Shown here: in pieces, positions 56,038 through 64,000 of the stretch
Position numbering within the stretch: position 1 is the first letter of the stretch
Layout of the letters: every line of letters begins with the position of its first letter
Assembly (NCBI GenBank): GCA_037013495.1
Contig: CM072812.1
Span: forward strand, 72,051,340-72,115,339
Direction of reading: 5' to 3'
Length of the DNA: 64,000 nt
Source: Hippophae tibetana
Taxonomy: Eukaryota; Streptophyta; Magnoliopsida; Rosales; Elaeagnaceae
Translations under genes and position numbers: made by a program
Notes under the pieces: model-generated
The model's input: only the letters and a program-made list of their open reading frames with translations
Database searches by the model: none
Told to the model about the DNA's origin: nothing

Positions 56038-57567
56038 ATTAGTGCACTTTTTTTACTTAATATTAACTTGTTTTATTTAATAAATAGTATTTTTATGGCC
56101 AAAAAAATTAAAATATAAACTTTTTTAGTGAAAAGGGGTGAAAATATAATTTTTGGAATTTTTTAGGATTTTGATGGAATTTTTATGGATTTTTTATGAA
56201 TTTTTAACGCAGGACCAATCAGAAGCTATCACGTGACATGCCACATAAGCAGAGAAGCTAACTAGGCAAGCCATGTAGACGCCAAGCAAGCATGAGAGTG
56301 AATCACATCGCACCGCGTGTTAGGAGGACAAACATGTGCCACGTATCAACACGACGTTCAATCTAAGTTTGAAATCGATCAACGTGCCATGCCATGTGTC
56401 ACCACGCCATTGCTCCACGCCATCCGTTCCCAAAAATTACATCATGCCACGTGTTGCTAACTCAGTGAGCGTTGACTCTGAGCAGTCTCCCCTACCATGC
56501 GTAGTTCCCTGATTCGCCCAATGAATTTTTGGTGCCATGTGTCACGTTGTGATTGGAAAAAAATGTCAATTTTGCTTATTTTGATCGTAGCCCTTGATCT
56601 GAAGCTGATCGGACGATCCAGATCATACCTGAGCTTTATTTTAGCCCCTAATCACTCCATAAATCCTAATGAGCCTCCATTAGCATAATTTTTGTTAGTT
56701 TTTAGGGCTAAAAATAGAGAAAATACAAAAAAGTTCGAGAGAATACACAATTTTGGTGGAGATTCAAGAGGAAATTAATTCTACAATTCAAGAGATTGAT
56801 TATATTATTTTTTCTACTCTTTTCTTTATCAATTTTATGTCTTTCTTTATGAAAAGTATGAGTTTTATGAACACAATTATGTGTAATTAATTTATTAATC
56901 TAGTGATCTTATGAACCCAATTTTTACAATGTAATGATCTAATATTTTTTCTCAATTATAATATTAATTTAATTATATTATTTAATCTTATTTTTATGCT
57001 ATTAATTGTTTGGTTAACAATTTATCTATAGAGGTAATTAAATATATTTGAGAGAATTATTTAATTATTTGTCTTGATTAAATAACATGCATAGTTTCTA
57101 GGCAAAGATGTATGATTCTTAATTATGTAATTCATAATTGATAAACTTAATGAATAGTATGCAATTTAATTGGTATGAGAGTGTGATTAAATTAATTACT
57201 ATATGGTGTGTAGTTTACTTGATAGAGGAATACATGCTAGATTACATTCAATTGATCATGTACTTAATTGATAATTATATTGGGAGATTTTAGTGATTCA
57301 CATGTTTAGAAAATTGGGAGATTAAGTATTCATAGATATTTTCTAATATATCTTTTTAGTCACAAAATCTGATTTAATTAATTATTGCTATTTACTTTTA
57401 GTTATTTTAATTTTGCTTTATTAAAATATAAAAAACATAAAAAAAAATTGATTTGTATTATTTTTAGTTTTAAAAATTAGTTTCTAATAAAATAATCTCC
57501 ATGGGAACGATCTTTTCTTATCATTATATTACTTGTTGCGATACGTATACTTGTGTATTCATTACAC
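56038..57567 (+). repeat. LTR of a second Athila/Tat-related family
   Basis: The 3' part 'ctccatgggaacgatc...tattacttgttgcgatacgtatacttgtgtattc' (57488-57560) aligns with the conserved end of the Athila LTRs. A middle region has GGACCAATCAGAAGC, CACGTGACATGCC and several CACG/CATGTG boxes (56212-56470), again a CCAAT plus G-box promoter. Boundaries are approximate: the left edge is at 'tagtgcac', the right near 'cattacaca'. No PBS or internal part is attached, so it is solo or truncated. The frames at 56497-56688 and 57501-57707 are incidental. Confidence 0.55.
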
Positions 57568-57705
57568 ACTCTTCATGTGTGGCGATCAAAGATCACTCTA
57601 AAACTGTGATGGATATGTTTCAGTTGATGATGACTGTACCCCTCAAACGTGTAAATGACGTGAAAATACTTATAACGCTTATACAAATCAAAATAGGGGA
57701 GATAT

Positions 57706-58184
57706 AAAAAGATGGTCTTTTGTTTGCATAGTTAGTTAAACATGGGCTAGTTTATAGATCTTTGGGCTTTGATTACTAAGGAATAGAGGCTTTGCAAATA
57801 AAGCTAGAGGATTGACATTCTATTGCTGTCATTTTGTATGTATATGGTTACAATTATCTACATTCTCAATGTGCCTATGATGTTGCACCAGGTTGATTGT
57901 TAGCCAATGTGTACCATCTTACAAGAATAGAATATGGTAAAGATCAACCAGAAGAAGTATGCATAAAAGTATTTAATCCAAGGAGCAATCTAAGAATTCC
58001 GTCCATTTTTTGGGTTTGAAAAAGTGTGGATTTTCAAGAAAGGGAATCTCATGATATGTTAGGAATATCTTATGATAATCATCCTCATATAAAACGTATC
58101 TTAATGCTTGAGAATTGGATAGGATGGCATTTACGTAAGGATTCTACTGCTCCTATTTTTTATGAAATACAAGATGCTCATTGA
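57706..58184 (+). pseudogene. ndhJ: ndhJ pseudogene (plastid NDH complex subunit J), nuclear copy
   Basis: Broken translation follows NdhJ nearly end to end: [104 protein letters not shown] and FYEIQDAH ending at TGA 58182-58184. Small indels and stops near the start (57711-57780) and at 'ggttgattg' destroy the frame. In plastids NdhJ is a hydrophilic connecting-arm subunit of the thylakoid NDH complex. This nuclear copy has no function to be expected. Confidence 0.88.
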
Positions 58185-58870
58185 ATAATTAGAAACTAAC
58201 TACAATTCCACAGATTTAAAGAATATTTATACAATTTCTTATAGATCAGAAAGATAAAGTCTCATTCATATATTATGGATAGGCTAAAAAAACAAAATTT
58301 GAGGGGTTCATTAAGATATTCAATTTTTGAAATAGACTTTTCGTATGTCCCTAGTCAATGTTATATAAGATGAAACTAAAAGAATTAATGATGCAAAACT
58401 ATGTATCGCGCACATCACTTAGATAGGTTACAGAAAGTTACATGGGATAAAATAAAGAAATAGAACATAAAAATAAATAAAAGGGTGAATGGAACCAAAT
58501 TCTATTTGTATTGTATATGAGATACCTTTTGGCTATTCAAACCCTTCAACCCCATTAGACTAGTACTTTCAATCAAAAAATTGGTCGTTTTAAATATGTA
58601 TGAAGTATTAACATTCTTTTTAAAAGAAAGGAAAGATGGTATGAACAAATAAAAAAGAAGAGAAAAAAACATAATTCTTTTACATATTTTCGATAGATAT
58701 ATTTTGACTCATCTCTAAATATTCTAGAAATCTAAAAGGTATATATCCATACCCTGAAATGGATAAATATGTATAGTGAATTATACTATTATAATTTCAT
58801 ACTCTTAATGAATATGTATGTCGACCCATACCAATGAATTTGTAGAATAGATACTCATACAAATTACTCA
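58185..58870 (+). other. Plastid ndhJ-trnF spacer, nuclear copy
   Basis: Non-coding sequence between the ndhJ and trnF relics. Being collinear with both plastid genes, it is best read as the plastid intergenic spacer in decayed form. Contains A-rich runs and no open frame. Confidence 0.6.
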
Positions 58871-58944
58871 TGTACTAGAACCCAATTTGAACTAGTGACA
58901 TGAGGATTTTTAGTCCACTACTCTACCAACTGAGCTATCCTAAC
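58871..58944 (-). pseudogene. trnF: trnF-GAA pseudogene (plastid type)
   Basis: The minus strand matches plastid tRNA-Phe over its length: ...GGATAGCTCAGTTGGTAGAG, then a G-G-A-C anticodon stem and TTCAAAT-like T loop. The anticodon triplet is AAA instead of GAA (58909-58911 on plus is ttt), the 3' acceptor side does not pair with GTTAGGA, and the terminus is altered. Non-functional nuclear copy. Confidence 0.85.
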
Positions 58945-59215
58945 CATTCACAATGCACCATCTTTATTTTAATAGAGAGATGGGGTCTATATCAATTAAA
59001 AAGAGAAAAATGGATTCAAAAGTTTTATCCAAAGCTCATGGAATTTCTTGGATCTTCCAAAATGAAACTTTGGAAGTTTCATTCATGTGTGAGTAATGGT
59101 ATGTATTGTAAATCATTCCAATTTGAAATTGGAATTTATTTTGCTCAAAGATATTCATTTTTTTGCCTATCATATGTATCACAAGGCTTATGATAAGAAA
59201 ACATTTATGATCAGA

Positions 59216-60032
59216 TCATATATTTTTGTGAATACGAAATATTTTAGTTAGAATGAATGAGAAACATAGCAACTCAACCTTCAAGGGCTACAATGCCTAA
59301 CTATGATCAAAATTCCATGTTCTCTCTCTTGGTTTCCTCGAGCTCTCTTCTTAGCTCAAGGAGTTGGCATATTAAGTCTTGGTAGGGATTGACCTTTCCT
59401 CTGGGCTCATTACAAGCTAACAAGTTATGGTCATGAACCAATGATGCCTCCCTATTTTCTATTCTCAATTTCTCTTTGGCTTGTGTTCCTACCATGGTGG
59501 TTTATGATTCTAGAAAACCAAGCTTGATACAGGGTCAGAAACTAAAGCTCGACCTTCAAATCTAAGTCTCACGGTGGGTCTTAAAATGTTGAGGATGGTC
59601 TAATTTGCATAGAGAAGTCAAAGAGTTTTTATGGAATATTTATATCCCTTAAGAAGTCTATATATACATAGAACATTGCATATATATGTGTCGATTACAT
59701 AAAGAGTACACTTCACAATGTGTCAAAAAGGTATAAGAGTAAAGCAAAGTACATACAAAGCTTGAGGTCGACCATCCCACAGCTCAGCTTGAGGTAGGTC
59801 TTCCAAAACTAGGGCTTCCACGCTTAGGCAAGTCCATGCTACTGGTGTCGTTGTGGCACATACACAAGTAGTTTCTCTTAAGACGACCTCACCTAAAGGA
59901 TTAGGCTACCAGTTGGGTCAAACTATTAGAAGGATAGAGCTTCAAATTGATTCATATATTCAAACAATAATATTATTGTTAAATTTATTAGTTTTTTATT
60001 ATTAATAATTATTTTTGTTTGTGTATTCACCA
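59216..60032 (-). other. Tat-like LTR/leader remnant with gag-like frame
   Basis: A minus-strand frame (59495-59307) reads KEKLRIENREASLVHDHNLL and then CQLLELRRELEETKRENMEF, a charged coiled-coil-like gag N-terminus. Just upstream in minus sense (about 59590-59565) is AAGACCCACCGTGAGACTTA, a decayed version of the GGCGCCCACCGTGGG region that follows the PBS in Tat-lineage elements. 59600-60000 would then be its LTR, but the boundaries were not resolved. Confidence 0.35.
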
Positions 60033-60164
60033 ATGAAATCCATTTCAAAGTTTTCAAAGTATGATATTAGTGAATTTGAAGATGAGAAGGATATTGATTC
60101 TTCGTACGAAGATGATGGAGACGGAGACTTAGAAGATGACTCAATGACTATTGATTTTTCTTGA
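60033..60164 (+). CDS. Small acidic ORF, 43 aa, unknown
   Basis: ATG at 60033, TGA at 60162-60164. MKSISKFSKYDISEFEDEKD opens it, followed by a very acidic part (SSYEDDGDGDLEDDS) and ending TIDFS. Sixteen of 43 residues are Asp or Glu. It stands out from the AT-rich surroundings by its non-random composition. It could be the last exon of a decayed transposase (acidic C-terminal tails are common in hAT and CACTA proteins) or chance. No splice acceptor was fixed. Confidence 0.25.
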   Translation: MKSISKFSKYDISEFEDEKDIDSSYEDDGDGDLEDDSMTIDFS

Positions 60165-61720
60165 ATAATCACTTCAAAGCTAGTTATGTATTTATTTATT
60201 TTTTGGCTAATTAGTTAATCATGTATTATATTTTGAAAATACAATCATCTCTTATATAATATTAAAAGAGTTTATTTTTATTTTCTTCAACTGTTGTTAA
60301 TGAAATTGAAAACAATCTCATATTAATATCATATTTAGGCTCAATTAAAGATTACTTCAAAATGTATTGAATATATATATAGGATTATTGATATATAGAG
60401 AGTTTAAAACGCTTTATGTAAGAACTAATTTAACTTTCACCTCTAGTAAAGTAGCGTTTGTTTTCTTACTTTTAATTACCATCACTATAATAAAAAAATA
60501 TAGGATTACATTTTCATTCAAAAAAAAGAGAAAATAGGTGGAAAGAAAGAAAAACAAAGGTAAAAGAGAAAAAAAGAGTTTAACAACCATGTTCATGGCT
60601 CACGGATAGTACCTAAACCTGACTTGAACCCGAAAGCCCTGTGTAAGATTCATTCATATTAACCTATAGGTCAATCCAAGTCGGGTCTAACCTATTAACA
60701 TCCCTTGGTTGATATGACAAATAAAAATAATAAATTCTCCTTTTATTTATTGGGACTATTTTTCTATCAACGTGTTAAGTTTTTATTAATTATTGCTATC
60801 AAAATAAGTAAAATTTATATTAATTAATAATATGTTCTATTTTTAGAGTCGAAACTTTTTTTTACGGAGACATATAGAATTTTGAGAGAGAAAAAAATTA
60901 GATGAAAATTGAAGATCTAAAGTGTAACAATCATAGGATAAAATACACCAATCATTTTCGTATTAGTTATTCTTATGCATTTAAACCCCTATACACGAGA
61001 CAAGCAAGTATAATGATCTCACTTACCTATTGGTACCAAAACATTTTTTTTAAACACTCTCTCCTAAATGAACTAGAGCCATCTTCATTAGGGGAAAACA
61101 AATTCTGAATACATGCAAGAGAGCTTGAGATGCTATCAATGGAGGGGAGAGAGCATGAAAACTCATTACACTTTTGAAATAAGGAAATATTTTGGCATTA
61201 TATTCTTATTTAAGAGCTTGAAAGAACAATGGATTTTGGAATTTTAATGGCCATTTTTTTTCTTCAAATATTTGATAACTCAGGGATATAATATTTGATA
61301 AATTTTCCCTTGAAACACAAACCAAATGCAACTCACGTGGTATTCAAACTTTAAATTGTAGCTTACTTTTGTTTCAACTAATAGAATAGTGCTAATTGAA
61401 CCCAATTAGATGAAAAAGTAAATACATTAACTTTGGGTTAAATTGTGTAATTTAATTATTGATTTTAAAAAAATGAATTTATTTAAACTAATAATTACTT
61501 ATCATATTATGATAATAACATGATATATAAAGAAATGCTCAATTCAATAAAGATACAATAATACATGGACAATTATAGATATGAATGATTTTTTTTGTAG
61601 GAGGACTAAAGTGGATAAAAACTAATGGGTTTGATACTTTTGTATATTCATGTTTTGACAAGTTTCAATTATTGATTATGTTTTGAATAGTTCTCATTTA
61701 GTATTTATAATCTTTAAAAA
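60165..61720. other. AT-rich spacer, no gene recognised
   Basis: Contains A/T runs and short frames (60414-60596 minus, 60902-61108 plus) with low-complexity or unplaceable translations. 'ggctcacggatagtacctaaacctgacttgaacccgaaagccct' near 60597-60640 resembles short non-autonomous element sequence, but no terminal repeats were found. Confidence 0.4.
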
Positions 61721-61722
61721 TA

Positions 61723-62335
61723 TCTAATTTAATCCTTTTTAAATAATAATGGACAAAAAAACTTTTTCGTACTATTTGGGTAGGGATAAAATAGTCAATC
61801 CACCTCCTTTGTACCTAGTTCATTCCCGTTAAGTCATTCTACCATATTTCAAATTCAATAATATACTTATTTTGGTATTTATAGTTGTTTCAATTTTTAT
61901 GTAAAATTAATAGTTATGTTCTATTACTATCTTATATAATTAATATATCAGTTATGTATTTCTTGATGCTTTTTTGTTTTTGATATCATTAATTCATCTA
62001 TGTTTTATATTTTTTAGGATCAACTATGTCTCAAATGTGAGATTTTTTTAAATCTAATTAACAAATACCATTTTAAGGATATAGAAAGTGGTAATCCTGG
62101 TAGGCTGGTACAATGATGATGTTGTTTCCTTGAATTTTTTATTTTGTATGAGAATGGAAATCTGAACTATGATATTTTAATTTGTTTAGGTATTGGAATG
62201 ATTTTTAAAATGGCGTGAAATATAACTAAAGAGGATGAAGTAGTTTTAAAGGAGGTGGATTGACCATTTAACCCTTCTACAAATAGTACAATTGACTTTT
62301 TTTTATCATTACAGTTCAAAAAGAATTAAATAAAA
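61723..62335. mobile_element. MITE-like element with about 90-bp imperfect terminal inverted repeats
   Basis: The left arm (from about 61726, 'tttaatcctttttaaataat...') contains gtactatttg, then atagtcaatccacctccttt. The right arm, read in reverse, contains gtactatttg, then atggtcaatccacctccttt (about 62335-62240). The shared 18-mer GTCAATCCACCTCCTTT and its spacing to GTACTATTTG leave little doubt about the inverted relation. The interior is about 430 bp, AT-rich and non-coding. Long TIRs suggest a Mutator-like MITE; the flanking duplication was not determined. Confidence 0.65.
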
Positions 62336-62967
62336 AAAATTAAACATTATTAATATTAAATAAGAACTTTTAAAATATTACGTTTACTGAATGATAATTC
62401 TTTTAAAATATATGAAACTTTTATTAAAACATGGGTAATACAAAATTACAATTCCCAAAAACTAATGGTAAGAAGAGTATTGTTGCATTTTATCCCACAA
62501 TTAGATGAAAAAAAATATAAAATTAATGCTCATCCTGTGATATTTATTTCTTTTTCGTATATCATTTTTAGTTCTGATTATTAATTATAAAATAAAATAA
62601 TAAATGTATCATTGAATTGAACGTAGATTGTTTATAGAATTTTTCTATTTAATTTTAAGTTGTGATTAATTTAGTATCAAAATATTTATTAATGGTTCAA
62701 AACTATTACCAAACATACAATAGTAATGATAAATTTGTAAAATTTACAGGAAATTCAGTGATAGATCTATTACAAAAGTAATAAATTTATAACACTAATA
62801 ATAATTTAGTAATAAATTTATACAAATCCAATAAATTTAATGAATTTTTTTATGAAAAACTCCAATAAGTTTCAGGCTCATGCTTATCTTACGTTCATTT
62901 ATAGTTTCTTTCTTATTGAAAAAATACAATGTTTTTATTAAAACAAGGGTTCCATAGTTATTGAAAT
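62336..62967. other. AT-rich spacer upstream of tRNA-Tyr
   Basis: No gene. It holds a few decayed tandem elements such as 'aataaattta.aa(c/t)' at 62750-62840. Within 45 bp of the tRNA there are CAA triplets (62926-62930 'acaat', 62944-62947 'acaa'), which plant tRNA genes often use near the transcription start. Confidence 0.4.
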
Positions 62968-63059
62968 CCGACCTTAGCTCAGTTGGCAGAGCGGAGGACT
63001 GTAGTTTGTTAGATCTGACAGATATCCTTAGGTCACTGGTTCGAATCCAGTAGGTCGGA
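62968..63059 (+). tRNA. tRNA-Tyr (GTA), with intron, intact
   Basis: Acceptor CCGACCT (62968-62974) pairs with AGGTCGG (63052-63058), with discriminator A at 63059. The D-arm/A-box TAGCTCAGTTGG is at 62975-62986. The anticodon loop CTGTAG|A has GTA at 63001-63003. A 19-bp intron (63005-63023) starts one base after the anticodon, the standard position; nuclear plant tRNA-Tyr genes always carry a short intron here. The T-arm/B-box GGTTCGAATCC is at 63038-63048. The exons total 73 nt. All stems look intact. It would be transcribed by RNA polymerase III, spliced and charged with tyrosine. This is the only gene in the window that looks functional. Confidence 0.97.
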
Positions 63060-63060
63060 A

Positions 63061-63078
63061 TTTTTTTTTTTTTTTTTT
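63061..63078 (+). terminator. RNA polymerase III terminator of tRNA-Tyr
   Basis: A run of 18 T residues begins two bases after the discriminator base, far more than the four needed for Pol III termination. Confidence 0.93.
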
Positions 63079-64000
63079 CCAAAAAAGTGGGCCAAATGCC
63101 ATACGCGCATGGATTAAGAGTTTGTGATATTTTTTACTCCATATTTTGGTGAAATTAGAGTATGATATTAAAATGGGATAGAAGTTGTTTTCTTAAAAAA
63201 TATAGATAATATTTATAAATATGATAAAAAAATATTATTATATTGATTTTATTTTTAAGAATATTATGAAAAAATTTAATAATATCAATAATATCGAAAT
63301 CAAATATCAGTTTTAATTTAAATAAAAAATTTATCTATTAATTTTTTATTACTATTAATAATTTTGATGATCCAAATACACAATCTATATACTATTTATG
63401 AGAGTGTGATACATGTATACATTATTGATATTAACACTTCCACCTCTCTAAAAATTAAGTAAATTAGATAGAGTTATTTTATTATATTTAACTTAATGTA
63501 TTTAAAGTTGTGTTATAAGAATTATATTTAATTTTGTTAAATAAAAAATATATTTATATTTTTTGATATTATTATAAATATATTATAAATCTTATTTAAA
63601 TGATAAATTGATCAAATTAGTGTATTATTTATTTATTTTAATATTACTTAAATATTTAAAAATCTACAATAATTTTCATAATTTTTATAAATATTTTTAA
63701 ATATTTACCGATATCAATAATATTTTAAATATTTTAAATATTTTCATAAAATTAAAATATTGATATTATCTTATCATATTTTCGTGTTTGCATACACATA
63801 ACGAGTTTATCTGTATTGATATAGTTTAATATTATTTATAAATATAACCTTAGTTTTATCCTTATAATTTTTTTTAACATAATTTTGGTCTCTACTCATA
63901 AAATCCATAAACATTCCAAACTCAAAAAATTAACATAATAGATAAAGATGCCCATATCCTTATAAAAGTTATCATAATATTATGATTAATTAATGTGAGA
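63079..64000. other. AT-rich spacer, nothing recognised
   Basis: About 0.9 kb of A/T-run sequence with repeated 'aatatt' and 'ttaaatatttt' words. No frame, repeat boundary or RNA gene was seen. Confidence 0.5.

Larger units (their letters stand above)
57706..59215 (+). mobile_element. Plastid-derived insertion (NUPT): ndhJ - spacer - trnF - trnF/trnL spacer
   Basis: ndhJ (plus) is followed by the ndhJ-trnF spacer, trnF (minus) and part of the trnL-trnF spacer (its 'tcacaaggctt(a)tgat' end near 59178). This is the standard order and relative orientation of the large single-copy region of plant plastomes. Sequence is decayed: frameshifts in ndhJ and a changed trnF anticodon. It is therefore an old nuclear copy, not plastid sequence. 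The left edge coincides with the first codons of ndhJ and the right edge falls inside the trnL-trnF spacer. About 1.5 kb. Confidence 0.85.

Noticed and set aside
58871-58944. tRNA-Phe as a functional gene
   Set aside because: The anticodon is AAA, the acceptor stem does not pair, and it lies in decayed plastid DNA; no Pol III terminator follows on the minus strand.

Overview
This is a window of plant nuclear DNA, probably from a eudicot; the species cannot be told from the sequence. The evidence is the very AT-rich background, spliceosomal introns in transposon genes, four superfamilies of plant transposable element nested in one another, a decayed piece of chloroplast DNA (ndhJ - trnF), and one intact intron-containing nuclear tRNA-Tyr(GTA). 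I see no intact host protein-coding gene. Almost every recognisable coding stretch is a broken transposon gene.

Layout. 1-0.7 kb: gypsy-type ORF1 relic (minus). 2.9-8.35 kb: a degraded Ty1/copia element (minus) split by a solo LTR (3971-5655) that has an exact 5-bp target-site duplication. 9.36-10.27 kb: hAT (Tip100/zf-MYM-like) relic (minus). 10.4-13.67 kb: CACTA fragment with a Ulp1-type protease gene (minus). 13.67-25.08 kb: Ty3/gypsy Athila-lineage block arranged as [RNase H end-integrase-3' region]-[complete LTR]-[PBS-gag-protease-RT-RNase H]-[truncated LTR], so it is circularly permuted or the remains of an LTR-sharing tandem. 25.08-30.62 kb: a second copy of the same CACTA family (plus), ending in a recognisable TIR inside the tnp2 gene of an older CACTA element (30.62-32.5 kb). 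33.04-33.75 kb: second hAT relic. 33.9-36.1 kb: non-autonomous CACTA-like element with a transcription-unit-like interior. 37.6-44.87 kb: mixed gypsy gag/ORF1/RT relics. 44.87-51.25 kb: a large non-autonomous LTR element (LARD-like, minus) with both LTRs, PBS and PPT. 51.25-51.83 kb: a relic resembling a plant 30K-type movement protein. 53.4-55.4 and 56.04-57.57 kb: two Athila-related LTRs. 57.7-59.2 kb: plastid DNA insertion. 61.7-62.3 kb: MITE-like element with long inverted repeats. 62.97-63.06 kb: tRNA-Tyr.

How it fits together. The window is a nested transposon graveyard next to one working small-RNA gene. The most informative structures are the permuted Athila block between inverted CACTA copies, a repeated ABRE-CCAAT-ABRE promoter module in the Athila LTRs (a looser version in the related LTR), and a GGACAAT...AAGTTTGGGG-type motif shared by the Athila block and the coding-free LARD. 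The last of these ties the LARD to the Athila-like lineage.
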